Assembly (NCBI RefSeq): GCF_041381155.1
Contig: NC_091143.1
Span: 21,975,695 to 22,039,694, forward strand
Direction of reading: 5' to 3'
Length of the DNA stretch: 64,000 nt
From: Argopecten irradians
Taxonomy: Eukaryota > Mollusca > Bivalvia > Pectinida > Pectinidae
This document shows, one piece after another, positions 1-12,499 of this stretch. Position 1 is the first letter of the stretch; each line of letters starts with the position of its first letter. The position numbers were made by a program, and so were the translations under genes. The notes under the pieces were generated by a model, which was not told the origin of the DNA, did not search any database, and worked only from the letters and a program-made list of their open reading frames with translations.

Positions 1-748
<748 letters not shown>

Positions 749-2749
749 ATTACTTAAATACTGATCACAAACCATACCACATTTGTGTTTAATAATTGAT
801 TACTGTAGAATAAAGCCAAACCGTCTTGAATATATTCAATAAAACATGGTAAAGAACCAATGGAAACCGGCTGAGAAAACAACAAAATTGAAAGGAGATT
901 GGTTATAATCTTTCTCGGAAAAGTTATATATACATATACATGTAAATAGGATAAACATTTCCACAATACATAAAGTTTATGAGTTGGACGATGACAACAT
1001 CTCGGTTGGATAATACATCAAAATATCTTTCATAACAGGTGGTGTTAGTGTCGTGAGTAACTGGAAAAATGACAAGGATTTCATTTTAACAATATCTGTG
1101 TGTGCTTTATCTGGCAAAGTTGAATGGGATTTAATGAGAACATATACTCGTATGTTACTACTTAACAGGACTAGAGTTTAATTAATTCTTGTATAATATG
1201 AGGATTAACATATGAAATCTTAATGAAATTTAAATCATTTTACAGAGCAGTAAGATGAACAGGTTAAACACTTAGATTTGACAATTCGACCACATTCCAA
1301 TTCATCACCATACCGACATAGAGGCTATCACTGATAAATCATTCAGCCTTTCGACAGCCTGGCGTATACACAGCTAAGAACAGAAGCATGACAATTTCTG
1401 TCTGATTGTAATAACGTATTATAAGAGATTTTAAAACGATGATCTGTGGTTTCGTCATTATTGAACAGGTGCATATGAACGCTAATATGTTAGTGAGTTG
1501 TGTCTGGCATGTGCTCGGGAACTGATGTCGAATCAAAATGTTTAGTTTAAATCAGGTATTACATAATCGCATGGATGTATGGTATTGACACGTGTTGGTG
1601 GCCCAAAAATAGATCGGAGCACGACGGGACTGCCATATCAGCCTAATTTATTGTTGGATTTTAAAAGTTTCAGTTTCACTACATTTATGATATAATGGTA
1701 TATTTTGGACATTAAAAGAACAAATTAGTGATTTTTCTCGCAACTGATAACCTATGTTTAATTATCACTGTTAAGACCTAAACTTAACAGATGGGTAATA
1801 TCGCTACTTCCAGGAAAAATATCATTCCCTTTATGTAGGAAGGGGAATAGAACGCTCACATTCTCTTAACCGTTACACGAAATAGATTAGAGTAACTAAT
1901 GCACATAATGTCAATAATCATTTTGCGCGCATTTGGCGGTTCTGTGATAAAGGTACAGGTTTTTACTAAACAGTGAATGTTTCATTTTATACAAATAGGT
2001 CAGTTTGGTATACTGAGTTATCCCAACCTTAGCGAAATTCATTTTGAATACTATATATTGTATTTTGTATTGTTGCATCAGAGTAATGACATAATCATCA
2101 ATGATATGTTCATCTTTAGCTAATTATGACAAAAAATCATTAATTATATAAAAAAGTATAAACAATACAATTGATAAAAATCAACCAATCTACTTTCTAA
2201 ATGTAGCTGATCTAAAATGTTATTTATTCTTGGCAATCATTGTCAACAAGATTATTTCAAATGTGTTAGTAGTAAAGTTGCAAATTTCATCTACGATTTC
2301 TTTTAAATTTTAGTTTAAACAATATTTATTCAAATATATACATACATATACACCAATACATACAGACAGCTAGGATGGGAAAACAAGCTTAGAGCTTATA
2401 CTAATTCCTCTCCTGAAATAAAAGCACGGCGTTTTGACATGGACATATACACAATAACAGAACAACCAGTGAGACAATACATTTATACTTAAGTAGAGAT
2501 ATTTCTCTCTCTCTCTCTATATATATATTTTTTTGGTAGTACATTAAGTGTTTAATATAGAAATATACTGTCAATAGACAATTAATTTTATAGTTACTTT
2601 TCAATTAAGTGATAAATCTATATGATTTACGTATACGTCTACTGCAGACATTTAAAATAATAATTTTGTGATAGTAAATGTAAAGTTAAAATTATGAATT
2701 AATTATGTAGTTTGACAAGTTATATTGATTGAAACCCCAGTGAAAAAAA
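749..2749. other. AT-rich stretch without a recognised gene
   Basis: No frame in this stretch shows a recognisable domain or a convincing splice-site pattern. It contains a short CT/TA microsatellite near 2505-2530 and otherwise unremarkable AT-rich sequence. Confidence 0.6.
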
Positions 2750-5484
2750 GAAGAAAAATAACAAGGTATGAATTACTAAAATCTTTTACTGTAAAAGATG
2801 AACTTCTGTACCGAAACAAAAATTTCCTCGTTCATTTTATTTTCAAATGAAGGATCACCCCATAAAAGGATATTTAAATCGTCAACGATATTATATTTTG
2901 TGAATATACCAGAGAGATATTGGTGCCTAATGTCAGCATATTTGATGCAATTGAACAAAAAATGAAAGGAATCTTCTATTATAAAACCACATGCACAACG
3001 AGGCGAATCTATAAGATTTTTACTGTAAAGATGTTGGTTTAATATACTGCATTCTAGACGCAACCGAGCATGAAGTATTTGGTCTGATCTATTTCCTGTG
3101 TTAAAATAGCTAATCGGTGTTCTTGTGATTTCAGTTTCAAAGTAGTTTTTGAGAACCTTAATAGAGGAATTTTCTCTTATATCTAATGGAAGTTCATTCC
3201 ATGCACGAGTCGATGAAGGTAAAAAAGATTCATAATATAAATTTGTCCTTGTGCGAATTGTTTGATGCATATCTGATCGTCTAGTGTTGTATGTATGAAT
3301 TGCGGTTGGTCTAGGGGGTAATATGGAGGAAAGATATGTTGGCGATGTGTTATGAACCATTTTGTGATATTGTAAAAGTTTATGTTTTCTACGACGTTCG
3401 AATAGCTTTTCCCATTGTGTGTCTTTATAAAGTAACTCTATTTTCGAAAGTTTGGTTCCCCCTGTTATAATTCGGGCCGCTTCTGTTTGAACATTTTCTA
3501 ACCTATCAATTAAGTATTTTGGTATATTGTCCCAGATTACATCCGCATATTCTAAGATGGGTCTAATGAATGACATGTAAATGTGTTGTAAAGTGTCTCT
3601 ATCAAGTGTAAATTTTAATTTTCTCAGTATGTTTAATCTTTTAGAGGCTGATTCTATAATATGGTCTATATGTATATTCCAAGAAAGATTTGAAGAGAAC
3701 CAAACTCCAAGATGCTTATGATTGGTAACTTCAGAAACAACATTGTTATTTAAGTAAATGTCTCCGTGATCGGGTCCTAATAATTTCCGTGATATTATTA
3801 AACTTTCTGTTTTGTTTGGGTTAAAGGTCACCAACCACGTATCAGCCCATTTTTGAATGGTTTCAAGATCATTATTCAACATTGATCTGGCTACATTTGG
3901 ATTATTAACAATAACATACAGAGACGTGTCATCTGCAAACAGTTTAACGTTACATCGTAAATTTACAACTATGTCATTGATATAAATAAGAAAAAGTAGA
4001 GGACCGAGTATTGACCCTTGTGGTACACCCGCATTTATGTTTTTGAAGTTTGAAAATTTACCGCCAACAACTACTCTTTGCTTCCTATTTATTAAATAAC
4101 TTTCAAACCATTTAATAATGTTACCTGATAAGCCCGCTAGTTTCAATTTATATATCAACCCATCATGCCAAACACGGTCAAACGCCTTGCTTATGTCACA
4201 AAATACTATTCTAATTTCTTTCCCTAAGTCTAAAGCTTTCCCAATATCATTTGTAATATAAAGTAGCTGATTAATTGCAGAATCACCGGATGTAAAACCC
4301 GACTGGTGTTCAGTGAAGAAATTTTTATCTTTAAGAAAATTGTAAATATATTTAAACACACAACGTTCCATTAATTTACCAACAATACTTATAAGAGAAA
4401 TGGGTCTATAGTTTGCTAGATTAGATCTATCGCCTTTTTTAAACACTGGAGTTACATTTGCAGTTTTCCAACTATCTGGATAAATACCTGAATTTAAGGA
4501 ATTATTAAAAATACAACATAGTGGTTTACATAATTGCTCTTTGCCTTCTTTCAAAAGCTTTGCATGAATTAAGTCGGGACCAATTGCTTTAGACACGTCA
4601 AGAACACTAATGGCGTCATTAACATCCTGGGGAGTTATAGTGAATATATCTAAATAAGGTGGATGGAATACATTGTGTGTAGGTAATGTAGCATGTGAAG
4701 TGTTTAATGAAGACTGTTCTGCGAAATAGGTGTTTAGTGCGTCTGCTTTACTTTTATCATCATTAATTACTGTATTGTTACATATTAAAGGGGGTATAGA
4801 AACAGATTTTTTGGAGAAGCGAGTAAACGTGTTTGCTAATTTCCACCATTGTCGAGTGCATGGTTTGGTAAGTTTAAGTGTATTTGACAGTTTAGTTTTG
4901 TAATCTGCCTTGGCTCTTCTTATCGCATCAACACATGAATTACGTAACTTTTTGAACTTGTTCCAATGGATTTGACTTTGAGTGTGTTTAGCTTTCCTAT
5001 GCATACGTTTCTTAGCTCTTATCAGAGCTCTGATATTATTATGCATCCAAGGGGAATCTCGAGGACGAACAGTAATAATTTTGTTGGGAACTGAACATGC
5101 AGCACAAGTTAAAATTGATTCGGTTAAAAAGTTAACAGCATCTTGTGGAGGGCAATTATTTATATTTACCTGCCAATCGATTTCACCAAGTTTGTTATTG
5201 AACAGCTGATAGTCGCCTTGGTTGTATAGCCATACTTTTCTTTTAAATGTACAATTGTAGGTGTTTTTAGGAATATCAATATATACATATATAGGGCAGT
5301 GGTATCTATCTAAAGCTGGTAGAAACGATTCTCCAACTGATACCTTTTTAATCATATTCATATTATTAGCTATGAACAAATCGAATAAAGAAGAAGTTCT
5401 TTCAGTGAAGTTTGTTGGATCATTTACTAATTGAGTTAGGGAATAACGATGTAGAATATCTTTTAAATTTTGCAGTGTTAAAGC
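2750..5484 (-). mobile_element. 5'-truncated non-LTR retrotransposon (Jockey/CR1-like clade)
   Basis: The element reads on the minus strand. The frame is open from the stop at 2776-2778 up to 5484, about 900 codons, well beyond the first usable start. The upstream part (residues LVNDP...TSSLFDL) is the C-terminal end of an endonuclease/exonuclease/phosphatase domain, so its N-terminal half is missing. Loss of the 5' end is the usual outcome of target-primed reverse transcription. A short A/T-rich tail lies at about 2745-2775. I found no clear target-site duplication. The intact frame suggests a fairly recent insertion. Confidence 0.85.
2776..5379 (-). CDS. Non-LTR retrotransposon reverse transcriptase (ORF2, N-terminally truncated)
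   Basis: The protein copies retrotransposon RNA into DNA at a nicked target. From the nominal start, residues 1-40 are the end of the endonuclease domain (motif YHCPIYVYI). Residues ~245-520 are the reverse transcriptase: SKAIGPDLIHAKLLKEG, the NYRPISLIS block, FCDISKAFDRVWH, GVPQGSILGPLLFLIYINDI, and the catalytic FADDTSLYVI box at ~481. The tail has a Cys/His pattern (HARLRLECS...SPRCACG...HFLFNC) common in Jockey-group elements. The listed start is a TTG and is arbitrary, because the frame continues upstream to 5484. No internal stop or frameshift was seen. The host promoter and the first part of the endonuclease are absent, so this copy is probably not autonomous. Confidence 0.88.
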   Translation of the reverse strand: MFIANNMNMIKKVSVGESFLPALDRYHCPIYVYIDIPKNTYNCTFKRKVWLYNQGDYQLFNNKLGEIDWQVNINNCPPQDAVNFLTESILTCAACSVPNKIITVRPRDSPWMHNNIRALIRAKKRMHRKAKHTQSQIHWNKFKKLRNSCVDAIRRAKADYKTKLSNTLKLTKPCTRQWWKLANTFTRFSKKSVSIPPLICNNTVINDDKSKADALNTYFAEQSSLNTSHATLPTHNVFHPPYLDIFTITPQDVNDAISVLDVSKAIGPDLIHAKLLKEGKEQLCKPLCCIFNNSLNSGIYPDSWKTANVTPVFKKGDRSNLANYRPISLISIVGKLMERCVFKYIYNFLKDKNFFTEHQSGFTSGDSAINQLLYITNDIGKALDLGKEIRIVFCDISKAFDRVWHDGLIYKLKLAGLSGNIIKWFESYLINRKQRVVVGGKFSNFKNINAGVPQGSILGPLLFLIYINDIVVNLRCNVKLFADDTSLYVIVNNPNVARSMLNNDLETIQKWADTWLVTFNPNKTESLIISRKLLGPDHGDIYLNNNVVSEVTNHKHLGVWFSSNLSWNIHIDHIIESASKRLNILRKLKFTLDRDTLQHIYMSFIRPILEYADVIWDNIPKYLIDRLENVQTEAARIITGGTKLSKIELLYKDTQWEKLFERRRKHKLLQYHKMVHNTSPTYLSSILPPRPTAIHTYNTRRSDMHQTIRTRTNLYYESFLPSSTRAWNELPLDIRENSSIKVLKNYFETEITRTPISYFNTGNRSDQILHARLRLECSILNQHLYSKNLIDSPRCACGFIIEDSFHFLFNCIKYADIRHQYLSGIFTKYNIVDDLNILLWGDPSFENKMNEEIFVSVQKFIFYSKRF

Positions 5485-5589
5485 TCAATGTGCATTACAA
5501 CTCAACAAAAAGATTACAAGGAAAACAGTAATATATTGATTTTTAAATGAAATATGTTTAAACTTAAACGAATCACAATAACAGTAAGG

Positions 5590-6000
5590 TTACAATTAAC
5601 CCAATAAGGGGCCTTGAATTCATTACCATGGCGATCAAGTATTTCAAAAGTATCACTATCTTATTCAGCTTACCTCATACTCCACATGTAACAATTTTCA
5701 CTTATATCTAAAAACACTAAATTTCAACCAATCAGGGGGCATCCATTTTGTTTCCATTTTGTTTTCAAGACAACTAATATTTTTTAAGTGATACCATATT
5801 ATTCAACATACCTCGTAACCCCTTTATGCCAATTTTCACTTATTTCTGACGTTATTAAAATTCCAGCCAATCAAAGGTCTCCTTTTTGTCACCATGGCAA
5901 CCAATATTTTCAATTTTTTTACTATTACATTAAGCATGTAAAGGTATTACTATACACTAATTTTCACTTAAATCGGACGTTGGAATCTTAAACTCAAAAT
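5590..6000. repeat. Diverged tandem repeat, about three units of ~130-150 bp
   Basis: Related blocks recur: ACCATGGCRAYCAA near 5625 and 5891, a block ending in AACAATTTTCACTTATATCT or TGCCAATTTTCACTTATTTC, and an AACCAATCA / AGCCAATCA block followed by CCATTTTGTTTCC or CTTTTTGTC. The three blocks are strongly diverged, so the repeat is old. No coding potential was seen. Confidence 0.55.
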
Positions 6001-7262
6001 GTATAGCTAGGTATACTAACAAGGAAGTGTTCCGTTAAAATGTACATGTATATGCACTCACTATATTCAAGTCACCCAAAAACTGTTTTCCCGGAAGAAT
6101 TGGCTCATATATAAAGTATACGATCTATTCAAATGATTTATGAATAAAAAAAATGTAGAATGATTAGCAAAGGATGATCTATTTTGGCATGTTTGAACAG
6201 TTCCTTCTAATAAACGTAAAGAATTCGGACCCTTGGACCTTTTTTAAAATTACAAAAAGAAAATGAAGAATTATTTTAGAAGGACAACTAGTAGCACTTC
6301 CGATATGTGTAATTTTTAACATTAGTTTGAACATCACCCTTCAGCAACATTTATACCAACAAATGGGAAAGTATATGTTCAGTCAATTCAAAAATCAGAT
6401 GGAAAACATTTTAATATATACTTTATACAATAATACTTTTAAGTTTCTAAGTAATATCTTTGGGTCTTTCACTTGCTAGCTATCCATTTATTTCATAACG
6501 TTCATATTACAGACATTTTCGTACCAAGTTATTTAATATTTTTGTGCTCTTTACTATGGCTAATGATTTACTACAGTATGTACAAAATATCAAAATGATT
6601 TTTGGCATAGACGTCGTAGTACCGAATAGTACTCTCAAACATAATGGGCAAATTTGGAGTAGGTGTATACATGGTGGTAGAGTATTTTCCTGTGAACTCT
6701 TTCCATTTGTTCTCTCAAGTATGAAGTCAGTTTTCGATCCAATTTTCAAGTTTACTTCAATGTGACATTCTATCCTTCCTATTTGATTGTTAATTGTTTG
6801 AGGTCAAGATTTAGGTTACAACCTCAACTCGATACCCTCTCATTTTTTTCTCTCGTCCTCCTTTCTCATCACGGGCTTGGGCCGGCTACGTCGAAGTTCC
6901 ACCATACCAAACTGCCAAATTCTTATTATTATACAAACAAAAATGTTGCTCTTTATTGGTAGAGTTCATTTGTATATATCATCTAACGTTTACCCAACGT
7001 TTTTAGAAGGGAGGTAACTCGTTCATAAAGTATAACACTCAACTTATATAGGGTTCTATTGTTCACATTGTAAAACAATTTTAAAAGTACTCTAAAGTTG
7101 TCATCCTGACAGTTTTGTTTTGAAAAGTAGTTTATATTGAACCAATTTCATACTATAAGCGTTTTTTGCAGTATACTCAACATCGTATTAGCTAGCATTA
7201 TATATATAATACTAGACTCACTACAAACAATTCAGGCGTATTGCAATCCTCAATCACACATC
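6001..7262. other. No gene recognised
   Basis: Overlapping open frames on both strands at about 6507-6765 have no recognisable domain and cannot both be real. The rest is AT-rich with small TA runs. I see nothing that supports a gene. Confidence 0.5.
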
Positions 7263-7779
7263 TAAAGGGACTAACCGCGAAGCAAAATATGACGTAAATG
7301 TATTGTTCTACAATCCTTATGAAACATATGACAAGAAAAAGTGACAAATTCCACAAAATTGTTAAGTATTTTAATCAATATCATTGAAATTCCAAATCGT
7401 TGATCAATACGATTAAGCAGGTACAACATGTGCGCTGTACCCTTGCCCGAGTCAAAGTCACGCACGATAAACAAAAGCAATACATAACCACTGAGGAGTT
7501 GATGAAATTATTTTTAGACAAAAACATGCATCTAATAATGTTAACACAACTGAAGAGCGTTTTGTGAAGTTCTAGATAAAAATTCTTTACAACACAGGCA
7601 AAGGTCAGAGTTCGGCATACAAGGCTATGTGAAATGGCGATTGAACAGTTCACATACATTTGACTACGGCTTTCTGACATATCACAGTTAAACCAACTAA
7701 TGTAATTTCCATTAGAACTGGTGTTTATCCGAAATATGTGCAAGTTTCAGTGTGCTCTTAGATCGATTTGTCTCTTTAA
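7263..7779. mobile_element. MITE, degraded copy A
   Basis: This ~517-bp copy aligns along most of its length with the better-preserved copy at 13118-13693. Shared blocks include CAAATCGTTGATCAA, CGATTAAGCAGGTACA and TGATGAAATTATTTTTAGAC. Its left end (CTAAAGGGAC) has lost about 25 bases of the terminal region, and its right end is TCTCTTTAA. It lies 1.3 kb upstream of the tRNA gene. Confidence 0.8.
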
Positions 7780-9076
7780 TGTTCATGGTCAAACTGATTA
7801 TCGTATGGATTGGAGAGATATGGCTATAGATTAACAGTAGTTAGTGGGAAAAACTTAATTTGTCATCTTCAATAATTTTATCATCTCGCATGAAACTCAT
7901 ACACATTAGGATATACAACTGCAGTAATACCACTGATTATATCAATAAGATTTTCATTCAATTAATAATAAAATATATCTATTTTATCTTCTTTCTATTT
8001 TTCTGTCCTTTTCGTTTGAAGACGAAAAACTTTTTTTTTTCGAATATTTCACAACGGATTATTTGGGCTTATTTTCTAACAGCGACAATAAAATGTCTAT
8101 GTATACCACTACAGCACCACACTAATAAGTAAAGGATAATTTAGTATACATGAATCTATCAAATTATATCGTGTATTCGTATCCAAATGTGCATCATTAT
8201 AAAAAACTATATACTAGCGGGTAGGGAGCATATAGCTTATAGATATTTTGTACTGGGCTTTTTTGTTTTTGTAAATAGGTTACTAAGTGATGGCTCTAAG
8301 ATACATTACTCTATGTGTTATTTATAGATTTAAAATAAAAACCTTTGTAAGCCTTAATCAGTCACCGTACATGTACATGTATTTGTCAATACACAATCAA
8401 TGTACAATATAAGACACACGGCGCTAGCCATGCCTTCTGGATTCGGGGGAACAAGCCTCATATACACATAGTACCTGTTACACCAGAAAATGAGAAAGGA
8501 CCGGTGAAGTATATCTAATCCCATCCTATTATCACAAACATCCAATCCAAGTTAGAATGGAGTAAATATTAAGAAATTCTCATACATGTATATCCAAAAT
8601 TGCCAGTGAGTTATTTTCTGTTTCTAATATCATGCATGTTTGGCTTGAATCTAATGCAAACAATCTGTTTCATATATTGGACACACATATAAATTGTGTC
8701 TAAGTGAATCTTGAAATAGTTACAAATTATTGGTAACTTTGGCGAAGTTGGAGTTATTTTGTTCATATTTCAGAATTAACAATATCCTTTGGTTGTGTGA
8801 TCGGTTTCCTGTTTTTTAGTTTACATATAAATTGTAAGAAAGTTTCTAATAAAAGAATATATTCATAGGAATAAATGTTATCAGAATTGTTCTTTCCGTG
8901 TTTTTTAATCAGTAAGCATGGATAATATTACATATATTTGATAGTTATCATTCAGTAATCAATATTTGATATCGGAAGGGAAGTAACTCTGGTGTTTCTG
9001 TTGTCAAAGAATTTCACAACAGGAAGATATTTTTCATAATAGAATGAAAATAACGGTTTTTGTTAAATAATTCAAA
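7780..9076. other. No gene recognised
   Basis: AT-rich sequence without a frame, splice pattern or repeat that I can identify. Confidence 0.5.
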
Positions 9077-9148
9077 GGGGATATAGCTCAGCGGTAGAGC
9101 AATTGATTGCAAGTCAACTGGTCCCTGGTTCGAATCCGGGTATCCCTT
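9077..9148 (+). tRNA. tRNA-Cys (GCA)
   Basis: A 72-nt cloverleaf folds cleanly. The acceptor stem is GGGGATA (9077-9083) with TATCCCT (9141-9147), including one G-U pair. The D arm is GCTC...GAGC and the anticodon arm is ATTGA-TTGCAAG-TCAAC with a single A/C mismatch at its base. The anticodon GCA is at 9109-9111. The T arm is CCTGG-TTCGAAT-CCGGG. The discriminator base is U (9148), as in cysteine tRNAs. There is no intron. Internal A and B boxes are intact, and T runs at 9150-9153 and from 9158 would terminate RNA polymerase III. Confidence 0.97.
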
Positions 9149-9600
9149 ATTTTAAGGTTTTTTTTTAAAATTAATTGCGATACTTAAAATCTCCGGGTTT
9201 TATTATATACTTTACTAGTATATTACACAAACCACCGATTTATCGATTACAGGTAATACAATTTGAGGTAGAAATAAAGTATTTATATTTTTTTCAAATA
9301 AAAAAAATAAACAAAAATAAGAGGTATTACAACATGCTATATAAATATATAAATGTCTGCCTATTTTGTAAACATCCCTGTTGTTTTGATAATTTCAATA
9401 TTGATAAAAATAAACCTTTATCTGGAAAGCATAAACTTGATTTTTTCTCGATGTACACTTTTTAATTTTATCACAATTTATTCTATTTTTTGTAACTCGT
9501 TCTTTGAAATATAACCGGAACTTTTTATCGAAGGTGTTATTTCAACACGACACAATACCTTGTTTGAGTTACTTCCCCTACCTTCAGTACTTTGTACTTT
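9149..9600. other. tRNA 3' flank and presumed promoter region of the first C19orf12-like gene
   Basis: Poly-T runs just after the tRNA are plausible Pol III terminators. The rest is AT-rich, and its open frame (9175-9465) has low complexity and no domain. I saw no clear TATA box or other defined promoter element. Confidence 0.4.
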
Positions 9601-9639
9601 CACTTTGCTGGAATACCTGTGTGTGACTGAGCTGCTAAG
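9601..9639 (+). other. Putative 5'UTR exon of the first C19orf12-like gene
   Basis: A strong donor (CTAAG|GTAAGTTTT) at 9639/9640 pairs with an acceptor (TTTTGTTATAG) ending at 10054, just before the ATG at 10072. This gives a non-coding first exon and a ~415-bp intron. The 5' boundary is unknown. Confidence 0.45.
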
Positions 9640-10071
9640 GTAAGTTTTAATTACTTGCGTCCGTCAAGATATAGAAATATATATGCCTTATTCTAGTAGC
9701 ATATCAGATATGGATTAGGCGTGTATAGGAACCACACTTTACTACTCTCAATATTGACGTGTATCTTAGTGATAATGACTAAGCCTCTGGTAAATCTGAC
9801 GAAATGCTGTGACACCTGGATGTTTTAACCATTTTCATCCTCTTTTATTTGTCCTAACATTGTTATATATTTGATTTTATTAAATAACATTTACTCTAGT
9901 TGGTACTACCACTAAAATACCCTTGAATCTTAAATTCGCTAAGTACAGTGTAACTATACCAAATATTTGAATGCTATATCAGTACAAGGGAAATAACTCG
10001 TAGAATAAAAACGTACAGTGTATCCGAAAACGTTACCTCTACATTTTGTTATAGTGGTGATTGTGGCCAAT

Positions 10072-12141
10072 ATGGCTGGAGCTCTGGGAGCTGCCTTCAT
10101 ACCATATTATGGGCAACTTATAGAAATATTGGAGACCAATCCAGAAATGAAAAAGAGTGCTAAAGGTAAGTACAAAGCCACTAGCTTTTGGTAAATTGAG
10201 TATATTTTTGACATATACGTTTTGCATGGGAATATTTATCCATATAGTTATATCAAAAACTTATTGTAACTATGTTCTGTTTTGTCTTGTGGCTGCAGGT
10301 GGGGTGTTACAATTGTATTTGATGCCCCATCCTCGCCATCCAATGGGTTACTATCACTGTCGTGATATCGTGGATATGATGCCGCTTCGCAAGCTATGGC
10401 ATGATTGTAAACAGCGACTAAATTTGGAAACTTATATTTTTTCTTCTTCCTAAATACATATGTAACTTTCCTCTTCCTTACGTAGTAACGTCTCCATTGA
10501 CACCGCTTATTTGATTGCGCGTTTGCACTTGTGAGTCAGGCCCTGACTGAAAATAAACACCATAAAATTACTCTTTAAAATCGGTAGTCTGCTAGTAACC
10601 GCTGGAAAGGAGACGCTATATTGTTTGGTTAGATTATTTAAAGTCCTCACAATAGCCCAGAACGACTGGTTTGCTAGTTGTCAGTATAATGGGACCAGAT
10701 GGGGTGTTGTTCGCTGAGAAGAAAAATATTCCACTATTATCAGAGACACAACACGAATGTACTGCAGCCCCCTCAGACAGTTACTTACATAACGCATTTC
10801 ATAAAGAGGGACCGTCCTTAAACGTTGTCTGGCCTATCACTTTCGCTCTTTTTGTCATAGTGAAAACTGTTTAAGTGTTAAACACATTTTTCTCCGTCTG
10901 TCCGAGGTTTAAACTTTCTAATTTAACCACTTTTTATAAAGTGGCAGCACTGGAATTATTTTTTAAAGTAAAAAATCTTTTCAACGTACATTGTATACAT
11001 ATGAAAAATAGGCTCGAAGCTTAAGGATTCCTTATCATTCCGAACTCTTCTTAACATCGTTGCGACAATTTCGAAGTAACACGAGAATTGTGAAACCGAG
11101 ACAATATATATATGTCAACAGTTTTTCGTAAACAAAACCTGTGGTCGACATCAGCAGACTTGATCTACAAAGAAAATAATGCTCGCACGTTACCATATTT
11201 GATACACACAATATTGAATATTAGATGTTTCAAATACTCGCTCTGTGAACATATACTAGCACGATTTGCTCATATTAGCCAGAAAGAAAACGCAAACAAA
11301 CACTATGTAGGCTTACGCTAGTTACCTGGATCACCAGGTGCATGGCGTCAGTCACGTGATACGTTTTGGAATTCCAACAAAACCCTAAGGTACTGAACAT
11401 GGCGGTGATTAAAGGCGCTTTTTTCAAAACCGGGAATATATGATCCCTAGATTTCGGCTTTCTCATAGGCCGACATATACTTTAGGGAAGCTAAATCATC
11501 AGGTTACATGTCCATGTTCAAATATCAAATGTTTCAGCGACAAATCGTTACAGTGAAATTACTAATTAGCATGAATTATAACTTTACAAAATGTATCTGT
11601 TATTAGGACATTAAAACCCTATCACATAGTACACATTCCAACCAGACCTAAACGTGAGAAGTGTACTGCATACAACTTTTTCAATATCAACTTTTGATAT
11701 ATAGTTTTTTGTTTCCATCTTTTTCTAATTCATTAGGGATTTTCAAGCAGGTGGCCTGGGGAGCCGGAGGGACGGCGGTCGGGGGAGTGTTGTTGGGACC
11801 AGCGGGAGCACTTGTAGGAGGAGTAGCCGGTAAGTTTTATTGTCAATCAGAGGAAATTGTTTTCTAACCAACCAGCTCATGTGTTTCAAGAATGCTATTA
11901 TCATATTCTATTTGTTACAGGATCACTGATTGGCTATTTGAAGTCAGATGACTACCAGGCTATGATTGTTGTAATGAAGAACCTCAGTGACAGTGAAAAA
12001 GAACAGATTGTGAAAAAAGTCCAAGAACTTGTAGGAAGTGTCGGAATTGAAGAGCTTGTTCGGTTCGTAGGCTCCCAGGTACAGAGGGACGCTCTATTAC
12101 ACCTTCTCCGGGGATGTCTCAGTGACCTTAAAGGGGGCTAA
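10072..12141 (+). CDS. C19orf12-like membrane-associated protein, copy 1 (3 coding exons)
   Basis: The exons are 10072-10165, 11737-11829 and 11921-12141 (408 nt, 135 aa). Both introns are phase 1, each splitting a glycine codon. The start has good context (CCAATATGG). Residues ~33-65 form a glycine-rich hydrophobic hairpin (GAGGTAVGGVLLGPAGALVG). It is followed by SLIGYLKSDDY and an amphipathic helical tail (MKNLSDSEKEQIVKKVQELV). Order, length and Gly-hairpin match the C19orf12 family (human ~141-152 aa), whose members associate with mitochondrial and ER membranes and are linked to lipid handling; human mutations cause a neurodegeneration with iron accumulation. The molecular activity is not established. 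A second copy lies 2.8 kb downstream on the same strand. A polyadenylation signal lies at 12494. Confidence 0.85.
10655..10725. repeat. Dispersed repeat family E fragment (in intron)
   Basis: The segment GACTGGTTTGCTAGTTGTCA followed by GTATAATGGGACCAG and GGGGTGTTGTTCG matches 25880-25940 (GATTGGTTTGCTGTCAATA, TAATGTGACCAGT, GAGGTGTATTACTTGG). It matches the reverse complement of the right part of 35775-35975. It lies in intron 1 of the first C19orf12-like gene. Confidence 0.6.
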
Positions 12142-12307
12142 TAGAAAAAATAGGTTAGGGTCTACTATGTGTAAATATTGGAAATTGAACAATGAATAGA
12201 TACAGATTTACTCAAATATATTGTTTCTAGTCAATAGAAACACTACCAAATCAGTGATGCTGACTTTGTGATGTTGGTGATAATGATAGTGAAAATGATT
12301 TATGATT

Positions 12308-12338
12308 ATATATAATGACATATATATATGTCATTTTT
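12308..12338. other. Short AT-rich inverted repeat
   Basis: AATGACATATATATATGTCATT is a short self-complementary AT-rich sequence in the 3' region of the first C19orf12-like gene. It may be a hairpin in the 3'UTR or chance, given the base composition. Confidence 0.4.
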
Positions 12339-12339
12339 T

Positions 12340-12422
12340 ATGTCACACCACATTGTACATTATATTATATTAGGCAAAACAAAATTTAAAGAACCTAATA
12401 ATATAGGCAGGTTTAGCGGACT
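12340..12422. repeat. Segment shared by both C19orf12-like genes, copy 1
   Basis: An exact 30-base block beginning CCTAATAATATAGG and ending TTTAGCGGACTA occurs here (12393-12422) and at 14059-14088. The preceding ~50 AT-rich bases are also similar (TTAGGCAAA vs AAGGCAAAG). This copy lies in the 3' region of paralogue 1. Confidence 0.7.
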
Positions 12423-12493
12423 ACATATCTGTCTGATTGACTTATCGTATTTATTTATGATACATGTTGTCTCTTATCACTGATAGCTGAACC

Positions 12494-12499
12494 AATAAA
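12494..12499 (+). promoter_or_regulatory. Polyadenylation signal AATAAA, C19orf12-like copy 1
   Basis: A canonical AATAAA lies ~350 nt downstream of the stop at 12141 and is followed by a T-rich stretch (TTTGCTTTTTTATTTT). It is the first good signal after the gene. Confidence 0.6.

Noticed and set aside
6507-6765. Overlapping plus and minus open frames
   Set aside because: Both cover the same DNA, neither shows a known domain and no splice sites support either.
10298-10453. Possible extra exon of the first C19orf12-like gene after TGGCTGCAG
   Set aside because: Exon 1 (phase 1) joins exon 2 at 11737 with the family's expected sequence, and the second paralogue has no counterpart exon.
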